A stretch of DNA of 45,860 nucleotides from IMG/VR virus record IMGVR_UViG_3300017987_000145, positions 1 through 45,860 of that record, one strand, 5' to 3'. Positions 5,954 through 13,867 of the stretch are shown here, in pieces (the stretch's first letter is position 1; every line of letters begins with the position of its first letter). The notes beneath the pieces were generated by a model. It did no database searches and was not told the DNA's origin. It saw only the letters and a program-made list of their open reading frames with translations. The stretch comes from a virus. Made by a program: the position numbers and the translations under genes.

Positions 5954-7470
5954 GCTTCAGCCTTCGCTGTCTTCTTCGACTTTGGACTCTTGGCCTTCTT
6001 CTTCTCGGAGGGCTCAGCGCGTTTCTTCTTTCGCTGCTCAGCCTTCAGTCGCTTCTTCGCCTCGCGTTCGATCTCCTTGTCGAGATCCGCGGTGTCGCGT
6101 GCAAACCAGATCAGGAAGGCAAGCGCGTGCTTGGCCGCGAGACCGTCTTCGGGCCCGGAAATGTCCCAATCGTTGGTGACCTCTCCCCACTTGCCAGGCA
6201 TCAGTGGAAAAACAGCGTTCCAGTAACGCTCGCGGAAAGAGCTCCACAGTCTCTGTCGGCCATTTCCCCCGGGCCAATCGGTGTAGGGTTCAAAGTTCAA
6301 AGCGAGGAACAATGCCACGTCATCAGGGAGGAACTGGACCTCCGGCTTTATCACTGCGATTTGGTCGGCGAACTCCTGAGCGCGCTCGGTAATGACTTCG
6401 TTCTCGAGCTCGCACTGACGTTCGATGGTTCCCATATCGGCGGTATTCGCCGGCGTTTGCGTGGACGCGTTTCGCTTCGTGACGGTGACATGGATGACCT
6501 TCCCGCGATCCGGACCCGTCACAACGATCGCAGGCTGTGCGCCTTTGTCGCTCTTTTTGGCCGGCCGCCAATCCCACCGCGCCACAACGTCCTTCCCCTT
6601 CTTCCCATAGTCGCCGGCGACCTTGACCAGGTCGACGCCCTTCTTCTTGTGAGCCTCGATCTTCTGCGTGATGTGAGCCTGGACCTTCTTGTTGAAGCAG
6701 GACCGATCGGTGCAGACGTCACGCTTCTTCAGTTCCGGGAAAAGGTCCGGAGTAAACCCGGAGCGCTTTGGACAGCTGGAGCACGAGCCGGCCTTCGCGA
6801 CGAGCTTTTCACACTTGGTGTTAAAGGGTGCTTTCTTCAGCTCGAGGTGGATCTCGTCTTCGATCCACGAGGCGAGCTCCGTCGTGGTCATGTCACCGCG
6901 CCAGGCGTTTGCCATCCGCTTGAGTGCAGCCAGCTGATCCTTCGGCTGGAGACGCGCGATCAGGATGGCATGCCCCGCGGTGAGTTCATCCTCTTCGAAT
7001 CGCTTCCTCGCGTCAGGAATGAGATCGGCAAGCTTCAACCTCTGATACACGTAGCTCTTCGACTTCCCAACCTTGGCGGCGATCGCCTCGACGTCGTAGT
7101 TCTCGCCGTTGTCGAGGAGGAACCGGAAGTGCTCTGCTTCCTCGAGGGGGTGTACATCTTCCCGCTGAGAGTTCTCGATCGCGAGGAGCTCGACTACCTC
7201 TACGTCGGTCAGAGATCGGATTGTGGCCGGGATGTGTGTCTCGCCTGCGAGCTTCGAAGCGCGCCAGCGCCGTTCGCCGGCGACGATCTCATACTCCTGA
7301 AGATTCTCGCCCGACGGACGAACAACAATCGCCTGCAGCACACCCACCTTCTCGATCGACGCCTTGAGCTCCTCGAGCTTCTTCTTGTCGAACTTCTTCC
7401 GGTTCCAGGGATTGGGATGTAGCTCGTCGACGGCGATCGCGGCCTGATTGGGAACCGTGGCAGCTGTCAC
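5950..7470 (-). CDS. parB: ParB/RepB/Spo0J-family protein with an added Cys cluster and Lys-rich tail
   Basis: The N-terminus (about 10-115) is a ParB-N CTPase-type domain with HPNPWNRKKF, GERRWR (65-70) and ENSQRED (99-105). It is followed by the HTH region (AIAAKVGKSKSYVYQRLKLADLIPDARKRF, LTAGHAILIARL). Residues about 220-265 contain a Cys cluster (CEKLVAK, CSSCPKRSG, CTDRSCFNKK), and the last 50 residues are Lys/Ala-rich. At 506 residues it is much longer than a standard ParB. No ParA gene is visible. Possible roles are centromere-like DNA binding, replication control or regulation; the palindrome array is a candidate target. The start is GTG, overlapping the upstream gene. Confidence 0.85.
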   Translation of the reverse strand: MTAATVPNQAAIAVDELHPNPWNRKKFDKKKLEELKASIEKVGVLQAIVVRPSGENLQEYEIVAGERRWRASKLAGETHIPATIRSLTDVEVVELLAIENSQREDVHPLEEAEHFRFLLDNGENYDVEAIAAKVGKSKSYVYQRLKLADLIPDARKRFEEDELTAGHAILIARLQPKDQLAALKRMANAWRGDMTTTELASWIEDEIHLELKKAPFNTKCEKLVAKAGSCSSCPKRSGFTPDLFPELKKRDVCTDRSCFNKKVQAHITQKIEAHKKKGVDLVKVAGDYGKKGKDVVARWDWRPAKKSDKGAQPAIVVTGPDRGKVIHVTVTKRNASTQTPANTADMGTIERQCELENEVITERAQEFADQIAVIKPEVQFLPDDVALFLALNFEPYTDWPGGNGRQRLWSSFRERYWNAVFPLMPGKWGEVTNDWDISGPEDGLAAKHALAFLIWFARDTADLDKEIEREAKKRLKAEQRKKKRAEPSEKKKAKSPKSKKTAKAEA

Positions 7471-7799
7471 GGCGTCCTCCTCTCAACAAGTTCTAGCTGA
7501 AGTTCCTCTCCACCGCAGCAGAGGTAGCGCCACACGTTGCCGCATCTGGTGACGCGTGTGCTGAGCCAGGTCTCACGGCATCGGTTGCATGGAATTCTGG
7601 CTGCACGGTTTGACGCACGGCCCGCTACATCAGGGTGTTCGAATCGGCCGATGCGAACGTCGGCTTTGTCCACGCGAAAAGTCGCGTAGTTTTGCCTGGC
7701 AATACTCTTTCGGTGCCGGCGTTGAGCTATGCTTTGCGGCTTCACCACACTCAACCGGGCACGCGTCGCCTGCTGGCGTTCAGTCTTGGGGTTTTTCAT
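7467..7799 (-). CDS. Small basic protein with a C-terminal Cys cluster
   Basis: The 110-residue protein has a basic N-terminal half (RQQATRARLSVVK, AQRRHRKSIARQ). Its C-terminal zinc-ribbon-like region has CNRCRETWLSTRVTRCG, a short spacer, and YLCCGGEELQ. The ATG overlaps the 3' end of the upstream gene by 20 bases, and the stop overlaps the ParB start. No family is recognised; nucleic-acid binding is plausible. Confidence 0.55.
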   Translation of the reverse strand: MKNPKTERQQATRARLSVVKPQSIAQRRHRKSIARQNYATFRVDKADVRIGRFEHPDVAGRASNRAARIPCNRCRETWLSTRVTRCGNVWRYLCCGGEELQLELVERRTP

Positions 7800-7938
7800 G
7801 CTTCTCGAGTTCAGCCAGTTCCTTCTCGGCCCGTCGTATTGCCAGGTCCGCCTGCGGGCCTGGGTAGTTGTCGTGTAACTCCTTCGCGCGCCTCAGCGCC
7901 TCTTCAGCTTCACGGAGACGAGGGTTCACGCCTTCCAT
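7780..7938 (-). CDS. Very small helical early protein
   Basis: The 52-residue protein is a single charged amphipathic helix pair (RLREAEEALRRAKELHDNY, DLAIRRAEKELAELEKHE), probably a coiled coil. The ATG at 7938 is used here. A GTG at 7929 would give the GTGA overlap typical of this operon and is equally good. The function is unknown. Confidence 0.5.
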   Translation of the reverse strand: MEGVNPRLREAEEALRRAKELHDNYPGPQADLAIRRAEKELAELEKHEKPQD

Positions 7939-8111
7939 CCATCCACCGAACACGGCAAGGATTTCCAGCACTCATCACACACCTCATCACACTGGTCCTT
8001 CGCGAACCCAGGGAACTTCTCAGCGAGCTCGGCCTCTGCCTCCTTCTGAGGCCGGCTAGTTACGAAATCACCACCGCACACGGCGCACGTGTACTTGTGG
8101 GGCTCGTTCAT
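7926..8111 (-). CDS. Small four-cysteine zinc-finger protein
   Basis: The 61-residue protein has CAVCGGDF, a helical spacer (EAEAELAEKFPGF) and CDEVCDECW, a plausible zinc finger widespread among phage early proteins. The ATG overlaps the upstream stop as ATGA. Longer upstream frames would read through the neighbouring gene and are rejected. The role is unknown, probably an accessory or regulatory protein. Confidence 0.6.
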   Translation of the reverse strand: MNEPHKYTCAVCGGDFVTSRPQKEAEAELAEKFPGFAKDQCDEVCDECWKSLPCSVDGWKA

Positions 8112-8269
8112 GTTCTCCTCACAGCAAAACGAGATGTCACCACGCGGTACCCGTCCTCGAATTCCACCATGACCGAGTTGAGACGGCCGCGGGCGATAAT
8201 GACACACCGCTGGCCTTTGCGCTCGGGCAGGCGAGCCTTCCAGTACCAGATGTAGGGGTAGTCAGACAC
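8108..8269 (-). CDS. Conserved small phage protein (YIWYWKARLPERKGQRC type)
   Basis: The 53-residue reading frame gives a compact beta-type sequence containing YIWYWKARLPERKGQRC, then VEFEDGYRVVTSRFAVRR. I recognise this as a recurrent small phage protein of unknown function. It starts at a GTG inside the end of the upstream gene and its stop overlaps the next ATG (ATGA). The coding frame fills the gap between those genes exactly, which supports it despite its size. Confidence 0.75.
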   Translation of the reverse strand: MSDYPYIWYWKARLPERKGQRCVIIARGRLNSVMVEFEDGYRVVTSRFAVRRT

Positions 8270-8675
8270 GGACTGCCTCCAAAACGACCTGCTTGTCGGG
8301 GCTGTAATACTCCCAGTACTTCCGCTCGAATTCTTCCCAGATCTCGATGCGCTTTATGCGGTCTGCCTCGCACGCCTCGAGCGTGTTTTTCTCTTTCGCT
8401 AGTTCGTCCTCCAGAAATTGGTCAGCGAAGAGCGGAAATCGCTCGGCACGTTTCCTGGCGTTGCTGATTCGTTGGGCGAGGATCTGTTCGGCCGACCGCG
8501 TCTTGATTGGTTTCGGTGTCCAGCTGGTGTACACGGCGAGCCCGTCACCGGGCGTGCGGTCTCCTTTGATAGCCTCATACATCTCCGGATCCTCGCTGTC
8601 GCCGAAGCGAGAAAGACCCCACCGAACAACGGCCCGTTCCGAAGCCTGGCCGGACGTCTCAAGGCTGTAGATCAT
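8262..8675 (-). CDS. Early phage protein, unknown
   Basis: The protein of about 137 residues has a short alpha/beta N-terminus (MIYSLETSGQASERAVVRWGLSRFGD) and a long charged C-terminal helical region (AEQILAQRISNARKRAERF, EKNTLEACEADRIKRIEIWEEFERKYWEYY). The first ATG (8675) is taken as start; a TTG two codons upstream is possible. No family is recognised. Context suggests a replication or takeover accessory protein. Confidence 0.6.
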   Translation of the reverse strand: MIYSLETSGQASERAVVRWGLSRFGDSEDPEMYEAIKGDRTPGDGLAVYTSWTPKPIKTRSAEQILAQRISNARKRAERFPLFADQFLEDELAKEKNTLEACEADRIKRIEIWEEFERKYWEYYSPDKQVVLEAVRV

Positions 8676-8686
8676 GGTCAATGTCT

Positions 8687-9001
8687 TCAGTCCTCAAACT
8701 CGTCGTCTTCGTAATCAGCGCCGACGGGAAGCGCTCGTCGATCGAGGTCTGGCATCCACACCGTGATCGGTTCACGGCGGATGCGTCGAGTTGCAGACCG
8801 GGCGATTTCTTCGGCGACCGGCGTGATGCTGTAGATCGCGCTTGCGCCGTAGAACCGGGTGAAGGCTTCCGCATCCTCGGTTTCCGGCACGTCGACTCGG
8901 AGGAAAGTCCCGCCGGCAATTGTCTCTTCTGATGCTCGGCCGGCGATTTGCTGATGGCCCATCAACTCCACGATTGCCCAGGTGTCGAACTTCTCAGACA
9001 T
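8687..9001 (-). CDS. Conserved phage hypothetical protein (KFDTWAIVELMGH family)
   Basis: The 104-residue protein begins EKFDTWAIVELMGHQQIAGR, a signature I recognise from many uncharacterised phage and prophage proteins. It continues with LRVDVPETE, FYGASAIYSITPVAEEIAR and a C-terminal acidic tail. A GGAG site precedes the ATG. The family is conserved in early regions but has no known activity. The downstream gene follows after 11 bases. Confidence 0.8.
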   Translation of the reverse strand: MSEKFDTWAIVELMGHQQIAGRASEETIAGGTFLRVDVPETEDAEAFTRFYGASAIYSITPVAEEIARSATRRIRREPITVWMPDLDRRALPVGADYEDDEFED

Positions 9002-9046
9002 TGATTCTCCTGTGTGGTGGCCCCTCGAGGTGGCCCGCAGCTGCGC

Positions 9047-9319
9047 TCAGCCACGGGCCGTTCTCAGAGGTGCTGCATGGGTCGAGTGTTTTTGGTCCGT
9101 TGACCGATGGGGCCCCGAAAGGGAGACTCGACCAACTCCCCCCTCCAAAGACGGTGGCCGGACTCCTCCCTGCCTCGACCGGCTGTAGGGCTGCGGATGC
9201 GCCGTCGCAGGTCGCTCTCCTAGCACCGCCATTCTTCTCTCTTGTAGCGTGTGCGCCCAGCACAACCTGACGAGCCTATCCCCGTCAAAGACGCACGCGC
9301 AGTGATTGCCTGTTTTCAT
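9047..9319 (-). CDS. Small early protein, N-terminal half protein-like
   Basis: The 90-residue frame starts with a plausible sequence containing CACVFDGDRLVRLCWAHTLQE, with Cys and His residues that could bind metal. Its second half (Ser/Gly/Pro-rich) looks less constrained. The ATG overlaps the upstream stop as ATGA. A shorter functional protein with a sequence error in the tail is possible. The function is unknown. Confidence 0.45.
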   Translation of the reverse strand: MKTGNHCACVFDGDRLVRLCWAHTLQERRMAVLGERPATAHPQPYSRSRQGGVRPPSLEGGVGRVSLSGPHRSTDQKHSTHAAPLRTARG

Positions 9320-10074
9320 GCCTGACGTTCCTCGGTTTTAACCGTCTCGTGAATGTGGTCCTCGAGGCTTGCGAGCTGCTCCTCCATCTTCTCTGCCGTG
9401 CAGGACGGTTTTCTGGTCCATTCCGCCCACTTCATCCGCTTTTCGTCGCTCACCGATTCGTGACTGAGGAGGAGGATCGCCCGCTTCAGCTGGTCCACGG
9501 TGGGGCCGTGGACCGCGGAGCGTAGTACATCGTGGGCGCAAAGCGCATCGACGATGGCACTCACGTACCCGCGTTTCTTTGCCATGGCGAGCACGTCGTG
9601 ATCGGCCGCGCGGTAGTCCGGCGGCTCGACTTCCTGGCCGTCCTGGTAGGTCGCTCCGTAGAGCTTCTTCGTGCCCTGCGACGTGAACCGACTCTCGGAT
9701 GTCGAGCAGCTCCCCGCGGCCACACCTAGCACTCGAGTATCGCGGCCGACAGTGACCCTGATCCGATACATCACGTGCTCAGGCGTGTAGATGTGGTCGT
9801 CGGTGTGCTCATCCAACTGCTTCACGTCGTACCGATCACCGAGCTTACTGGCGCCCCGACGGGTGAAGGCGTACGAGTCGGATTTGGGGACCTTGTAGTA
9901 GTCGTTTTCCTGGTTGACGTAGCCGTTGGACTTGTAGGTCGCCTCGACCAGGTGGTCCCTCACGAACGCGATCATCTCGAGCCGGCGCTTCAGAAACGTC
10001 TCTGATGGTGTCTCTCCGGGAGCGAAGAGTTCCATTGCCTGGTCGACGTCCACCTTCCCATTCTCCCGGTTCAC
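9316..10074 (-). CDS. Phage recombination-region protein, possibly single-strand-annealing related
   Basis: The 252-residue protein has a helical start (FLKRRLEMIAFVRDHLVEATY), a central beta-rich region (VMYRIRVTVGRDTRVLGVAAGSCST) and then ESRF. A late motif, DHDVLAMAKKRGYVSAIVDAL, follows. The GxCST-ESxF plus MAKKRxxV arrangement recurs in uncharacterised phage proteins near recombination genes, some compared with annealing proteins. I therefore suggest a DNA recombination role at low confidence. The start is GTG, overlapping the small upstream gene (GTGA). Confidence 0.5.
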   Translation of the reverse strand: MNRENGKVDVDQAMELFAPGETPSETFLKRRLEMIAFVRDHLVEATYKSNGYVNQENDYYKVPKSDSYAFTRRGASKLGDRYDVKQLDEHTDDHIYTPEHVMYRIRVTVGRDTRVLGVAAGSCSTSESRFTSQGTKKLYGATYQDGQEVEPPDYRAADHDVLAMAKKRGYVSAIVDALCAHDVLRSAVHGPTVDQLKRAILLLSHESVSDEKRMKWAEWTRKPSCTAEKMEEQLASLEDHIHETVKTEERQA

Positions 10075-10184
10075 GGCCGAGGCCCCCGCGCATCTCTCTC
10101 GTCAACCCACTTCGATATGCGGTAGAGCGCACCAGGTAAGACGATGCAACAGAGGATGATTCCCGCGATCAGTTCGCCAGGCAT
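10071..10184 (-). CDS. 37-residue single-span membrane peptide
   Basis: The frame encodes a short acidic start, one hydrophobic helix (LIAGIILCCIVLPGALY) and a charged tail (RISKWVDERDARGPRP). It begins as TGATG on the stop of the upstream membrane protein and ends in GTGA with the next gene, so it fits the coupled operon exactly. The function is unknown; small phage membrane peptides often act on host envelope or exclusion functions. Confidence 0.6.
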   Translation of the reverse strand: MPGELIAGIILCCIVLPGALYRISKWVDERDARGPRP

Positions 10185-10405
10185 CAGTTCACCAGTACCT
10201 TTTCTTTCCGGGTATCAACGAGCTTGAGCGGCGGGGTGATCACATCGATGTCGCGCTTCGACGCCTCACCGAGTCCGCGGAGAAATCGATCCATGCCGGC
10301 GTGCCACGCCTGCCGCTTCTGCCGCTCGTTGTACCAGTGAAGACCGGCGTGAAAGGCGAATCCCGCCAGAAACCAGACGATCGCGGTGATGACGAGGATG
10401 TCCAT
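10184..10405 (-). CDS. Small N-terminally anchored membrane protein
   Basis: The 73-residue protein has one N-terminal transmembrane helix (ILVITAIVWFLAGFAFHAGL). A basic cytoplasmic-type segment follows (HWYNERQKRQAWHAGMDRFLRG), then a short tail. The ATG overlaps the upstream stop. Together with the next 37-residue membrane peptide it forms a two-gene membrane pair in the early operon. No family is recognised. Confidence 0.6.
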   Translation of the reverse strand: MDILVITAIVWFLAGFAFHAGLHWYNERQKRQAWHAGMDRFLRGLGEASKRDIDVITPPLKLVDTRKEKVLVN

Positions 10406-10818
10406 CAGGCGAGCGCCGGCTCAGATTGGACGGGATAGGTGTCGATATTCCAGGCAACTCCGTGACGCTCCAAACATTCAAACCGGAGCCGTTTGGCTAC
10501 CTCGTAATTCGATCTAGCGTTACGGACGTTCTCTTCGATGTTGAGCTGGTAATCGCCAGCGTTCCACAACTCGCGCTCCGCCCAGATCGCATCGCCGTCA
10601 CCGTCGGTTTGTGTGGTCTGGCCCGCTATCGGCAAGTCGTTTTCGTCGCGACTCTTGAGAGCTTCCCGGACTTTCCTGCATGCCCATTGCTGTCGAGCAA
10701 CAGCAAGTTCTTCCTCGGTAAACACGTCATTCTGGATACAGTGGCGGGCAAGTGTTTGAATCGAACAGGCGCCCGTTGCCTGCATTGCCTCAAGAATGCG
10801 TTCTTTCTGACCTGACAT
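10405..10818 (-). CDS. Early phage protein with HTH-like N-terminus
   Basis: The 137-residue protein starts with a small winged-helix-like segment (ERILEAMQATGACSIQTLARHC, then ELAVARQQWACRKVREAL). A helical middle follows (GDYQLNIEENVRNARSNYEVAKRLRFECLERHG). It could be a regulator or a replication accessory protein. No known family is recognised. It is separated by 5 bases from the upstream gene. Confidence 0.55.
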   Translation of the reverse strand: MSGQKERILEAMQATGACSIQTLARHCIQNDVFTEEELAVARQQWACRKVREALKSRDENDLPIAGQTTQTDGDGDAIWAERELWNAGDYQLNIEENVRNARSNYEVAKRLRFECLERHGVAWNIDTYPVQSEPALA

Positions 10819-10823
10819 CAGAC

Positions 10824-11648
10824 CTATCCTTCCAACTGTTTGAGAAGTTGCCGAAGGGGCGCTTCGGCTTGCGACACCAACCGTTTTACAGACTCCTGCG
10901 ACTTCTTTCGAATGCCCGATAGGCGCTTGAGCACCTCACGGAGGTCGTATATGCGCTCGTCGGGCATCGGAGGTTTCTCGGCAGCCGTGGTAATAGCTAA
11001 ACTGCGCTCCATTGGATCATCGGATTCATTAAGCCGATAGATTTCAGCACGCTGGTCGGCCTTGTGGCGCCGGAGATAGCTCAACATTTGGTTGGCGTAC
11101 ATGGCGGGGATGTAGTCTTGGTCGACCAACGCGACCGCCCGAGGACGCTCCTCTTCGGGCAACGCGTCGAGGTGATGACGACCTTCAAGAATCTCGTAGT
11201 CCCGCCAATTCCGTTCCCGCATGAATGGGTACTCGTTGACGGCCTCGACTTCCTGAACGGCCTCTTCGACGCGAGCGGCAGTAATCGGCTTCTCTTCAGC
11301 CTCGGACCTCTCGACGGTTTTGCCCCAGGCTTCGCGTTGTTGTTCAGGCTTCTTCAGACGGGTGAGTGGACGGGCTTGACCTTCACTCACTGGAGCGATG
11401 TGTGCGCAATTGCGCACATTTTCGGCCGCTTCGGCGCCTGCGATGATCTCGTATGCGTGGCGACGTTTCCACCCCCACCGCTCCACACAGTATTCATCAA
11501 AACTCCGATATTTGCCGCCGTTCTTTGGTAGGTAGAGTTTATCTTTCTGAATCTCCGCCAGCGCCATTCCCATCTCGACAAATCCACATTCTATTCTCTG
11601 CTCCAACTCCGCGAGACGGTTTGCCTTGTTTGTGAGTGCGACCGTCAT
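10824..11648 (-). CDS. HTH/DUF3102-like phage DNA-binding protein
   Basis: The 274-residue protein begins with a coiled helix (NRLAELEQRIECGFVEMGMALAEIQKDKLY). SFDEYCVERWGWKRRHAYEIIAGA follows, the pattern of phage and plasmid DUF3102-like HTH proteins, and then VRNCAHIAPVSEGQARPL. The middle resembles ParB-associated proteins, and the C-terminus is a long helix (RLSGIRKKSQESVKRLVSQ). The ATG at 11648 overlaps the upstream stop as ATGA; upstream codons in this frame lie inside the neighbour. The role is probably DNA binding in replication or control. Confidence 0.6.
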   Translation of the reverse strand: MTVALTNKANRLAELEQRIECGFVEMGMALAEIQKDKLYLPKNGGKYRSFDEYCVERWGWKRRHAYEIIAGAEAAENVRNCAHIAPVSEGQARPLTRLKKPEQQREAWGKTVERSEAEEKPITAARVEEAVQEVEAVNEYPFMRERNWRDYEILEGRHHLDALPEEERPRAVALVDQDYIPAMYANQMLSYLRRHKADQRAEIYRLNESDDPMERSLAITTAAEKPPMPDERIYDLREVLKRLSGIRKKSQESVKRLVSQAEAPLRQLLKQLEG

Positions 11649-12082
11649 AGTTCGAATTCCGCCTTGATTGCTTCGATGACTTGGAGATTGAGCGCCAGCT
11701 GACGCTCTGCCTTCCGCGCCCATTCGGCAGCGGCCTCGCGTGTACGAAGGGTCCGGAACGCGTTCTCTGCGATGTCCTCTTCGAGATCCCGGAGTTGAGC
11801 CTCTTCGATGAGTTCGGGAGTGAGAGGGCAGGGAAGAACGCCCTGCCGTGCAGCCATTACCTCGACGAGCCAACGATCCGACCGCTCCTGTTGACCAGCC
11901 TGGACAAACCCGGCGACGATGACAGCCGCTCGCCGATTCGAGCGGCGTTCACCGTACATGAGCTGGTGCGCCGTTCCCTGAGTGACGCCGAGCTCCCGCG
12001 CCACATACTCTTCGGGCGTTACCCGACGAGGCGGGAAGTACTTGCCGATCGACGTGCGGTGCCTCAGTGTGCGGGTCGCCAT
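11645..12082 (-). CDS. HTH regulatory protein of the early operon
   Basis: The 145-residue protein (from the ATG at 12082) has an HTH-like stretch (TPEEYVARELGVTQGTAHQLMYGERRSNRRAA). Its helical C-terminus (EAQLRDLEEDIAENAFRTLRTREAAAEWARKAER) may mediate oligomerisation. It is the second gene of the leftward operon, where CII- or Cro-like regulators usually sit, so a control role is inferred. A start at 12115, overlapping the first gene, is possible. Neither start has a strong ribosome site. Confidence 0.6.
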   Translation of the reverse strand: MATRTLRHRTSIGKYFPPRRVTPEEYVARELGVTQGTAHQLMYGERRSNRRAAVIVAGFVQAGQQERSDRWLVEVMAARQGVLPCPLTPELIEEAQLRDLEEDIAENAFRTLRTREAAAEWARKAERQLALNLQVIEAIKAEFEL

Positions 12083-12086
12083 GGGA

Positions 12087-12332
12087 TCAGGCTGCTTCGG
12101 CTTTGCGGTAGGCAAATACGGCGTCCCGCACCACCGCGGAGCGGGTAAACGCGAACATCACTTCGCGGACGCCATCTGATGCGGAAAGAAATCCTGCTTG
12201 GTCCAACGCAGTCTCGATTTCGTTCTTTTCACGTTCGGTAACGGCACCGCCGATAGTCTTATGTCGTGGCGGACCTTCCCTACGGCCGAAAGGAAGGCTA
12301 TTGTCTGACGTCCTTAAGGTGTTGTTTTCCAT
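12087..12332 (-). CDS. First gene of the leftward operon, ribbon-helix-helix-like (Cro-position) protein
   Basis: The 81-residue protein has a disordered start and then IGGAVTEREKNEIETALDQAGF, SASDGVREVMFAF and AVVRDAVFAY. This strand-helix-helix arrangement resembles ribbon-helix-helix DNA-binding proteins. It is transcribed divergently from the repressor gene across an 85-bp control region, the position of Cro in lambda-like switches. A Cro-like function is inferred from position only. Confidence 0.5.
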   Translation of the reverse strand: MENNTLRTSDNSLPFGRREGPPRHKTIGGAVTEREKNEIETALDQAGFLSASDGVREVMFAFTRSAVVRDAVFAYRKAEAA

Positions 12333-12417
12333 TGGTTTGGATCCTGTGTAGCGGCTATTAAGCGTTAATACTACACTTAACTTAATAGCCTTACACTAAA
12401 CGTACAAGAGGCGAATC
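12333..12417. promoter_or_regulatory. Divergent promoter/operator region of the lysogeny switch
   Basis: This 85-bp gap is A+T-rich compared with its surroundings. A perfect 10-bp inverted repeat, GGCTATTAAG (12353-12362) and CTTAATAGCC (12381-12390), encloses a second one, GTGTAG (12346-12351) and CTACAC (12371-12376). A TACACT hexamer (12392-12397) could be a -10 element toward the repressor. Binding by the XRE repressor and by the first leftward gene product is inferred. Confidence 0.65.
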
Positions 12418-13221
12418 GTGGGCGGTACGTTAACGCAACAGGACGTTCTAGAATTCTTGATTGAGCGAAAAGGGTGGGGGCAGGCCGACTTCGCCAAGAA
12501 GCTGGGTTACACGAGTCCTGCGGCTGTAAATAAGTGGTTCTCCCGAAACCCTGAGACGTTCAGGCCGATGCGACGCAAGAGTATGCAGAAGGTTGAACGC
12601 GCAATGAGACTGCCACCTGGATTCCTGTCTCGTAAGTGGAGTAATCTTGAACAGCTTACAGAGTGGGCTGACGGATATTTTGAATCACGTTCCGAGGGCG
12701 ATTCTTTTGAGGCGAAGGTAAAGCACGGCGAGGCGCATATGAGGGCCGGCGCAAGAGCGGGCGCGTCGTTTGCGGTAACGGTTCGGCGCAATCCACTTGC
12801 ACAACTGGAAGCTCAGATACAGCTCTTAGTGAAACTCGCCGACGAATACATCGAAAATGAACAGGTGGGATTGGCCGCTGCTTGCTGGGAAGCTGCACAA
12901 ATCCTTCGGTGGACGCATACCAAGGCGACGGGACAGTTGCCCAAAGCTCTGTCGTTTCAGGACTTTGATATTGAAAGTGCCGTCCTGGCTAAGAAATCTC
13001 TGGGCGCTCTCCTTATGGGGCTGATTGGGGACCGGATGCTCAAGGATCCTGAATCGAACCTTTCGTATCATGAAGTGGTGCAGAAGGTTTTGGAGATCCT
13101 GAATATGCCCGAACTTTTTGAAGAGTTCTCTACCCCTCCAGCCGAAGAGATCGTCGGGGATTCTGAACCTGACATTCCAGACAATGATGGCGATGATCAG
13201 GCTGACGAATCAGCGGGATAG
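12418..13221 (+). CDS. XRE-type phage repressor (immunity protein candidate)
   Basis: The 267-residue protein has an N-terminal HTH domain (about 6-70: TQQDVLEFLIERKGWGQADF, AKKLGYTSPAAVNKWFSR, MQKVERAMRLPPGFL). A helical middle (LEAQIQLLVKLADEYIENEQ, AACWEAAQILRW) and an acidic C-terminus (DSEPDIPDNDGDDQADES) follow. There is no S24 autoprotease domain, so induction by RecA-driven self-cleavage is not predicted. The GTG start follows AAGAGGCG. It is the only plus-strand gene next to the leftward operon, fitting the lysogenic repressor. Confidence 0.75.
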   Translation: MGGTLTQQDVLEFLIERKGWGQADFAKKLGYTSPAAVNKWFSRNPETFRPMRRKSMQKVERAMRLPPGFLSRKWSNLEQLTEWADGYFESRSEGDSFEAKVKHGEAHMRAGARAGASFAVTVRRNPLAQLEAQIQLLVKLADEYIENEQVGLAAACWEAAQILRWTHTKATGQLPKALSFQDFDIESAVLAKKSLGALLMGLIGDRMLKDPESNLSYHEVVQKVLEILNMPELFEEFSTPPAEEIVGDSEPDIPDNDGDDQADESAG

Positions 13222-13384
13222 GCTCGATCGCGTCGGATAACGCTAGCACTGTCAGCTTCGCTGGATTCAGGGTTCGCTGAAGTAGAAAGGGGCGTCGACG
13301 GCCAGGATGGACAATCAGATAGTCTCCCGGCAACGCGTCAATTTCGGATACCGGTTTCACAATTCTAAACACAGCGGTAGGCAC
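13130..13384 (-). CDS. Small protein convergent with the repressor
   Basis: The frame of about 84 residues has a protein-like beta-rich start (TAVFRIVKPVSEIDALPGDY, LIVHPGRRRPFLLQRTL, TVLALSDAIEPIPLI), resembling small proteins with a PGDYL motif. GGAGGA lies four bases before the GTG at 13384, which decides this start over a TTG at 13396. The 3' end overlaps the repressor gene by about 90 bases in antisense, so the C-terminus is less certain. The function is unknown. Confidence 0.5.
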   Translation of the reverse strand: MPTAVFRIVKPVSEIDALPGDYLIVHPGRRRPFLLQRTLNPAKLTVLALSDAIEPIPLIRQPDHRHHCLECQVQNPRRSLRLEG

Positions 13385-13467
13385 AATGTCCTCCAAACGC
13401 TACAGTGTGATGCCCAAACTACTGTGGTGTGACGAATGTTTCAGTGACCTGCGACCCTCACGCTGAC

Positions 13468-13539
13468 GAATGTCCCAAGAACGACATATGATGCCCCAAA
13501 AACGCACTATCGGAAGCGCGGAAGAGGTGTAGGTTCGAA
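13468..13539 (+). repeat. 72-bp upstream element, copy A, with 21-bp-spaced direct repeats
   Basis: TGTCCCAAGAACG (13470-13482) and TGCCCCAAAAACG (13491-13503) lie 21 bp apart and are followed by CGGAAG and GAGGTGTAGGTTCGA. By my count it aligns without gaps to copy B (13868-13939) with about 58 of 72 bases identical. It lies about 97 bp before the zinc-ribbon gene start. This is probably a regulatory site or leader element. Confidence 0.7.
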
Positions 13540-13566
13540 GAAAACCTGAATAACGGAATCCAGCGA

Positions 13567-13776
13567 ATGCCGACAGACCAACAGATGTACGACTGCAAGC
13601 AGTGTGGGCAGAAGACGATCCATCTCGTGTCAAGACCAAGCCACCTACTCCATCTATTTCTGACCATCGTCACGGTCGGTGTATGGCTGCCAATTTGGAT
13701 ATTGGTTGCGGTGATCCGACGCGCGCCACAATGCACTGTGTGTGGGTCCAAATATACGGGGTTCCGAGTAGCATAA
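13567..13776 (+). CDS. Zinc-ribbon membrane protein
   Basis: The 69-residue protein has a split zinc ribbon (CKQCGQ near the start, CTVCGSKY near the end) around one hydrophobic segment (LHLFLTIVTVGVWLPIWILVAVI). This small two-CxxC layout with an internal membrane span is common in bacterial chromosomes and mobile elements, with unknown function. It carries the copy A element upstream and is the first of the plus-strand accessory genes. Confidence 0.75.
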   Translation: MPTDQQMYDCKQCGQKTIHLVSRPSHLLHLFLTIVTVGVWLPIWILVAVIRRAPQCTVCGSKYTGFRVA

Positions 13777-13867
13777 CCTCCGCTCAGCCGCCGCGTGAGG
13801 TAACAAACAAGGTGGCGACGCGCCTACAGAGGCCCACCGATGATGGAGTGCTTGAACGAAATTGATA

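Noticed and set aside
5950-7470. A complete ParAB partition system
   Set aside because: No Walker-type ParA gene is found next to ParB or elsewhere in the window.
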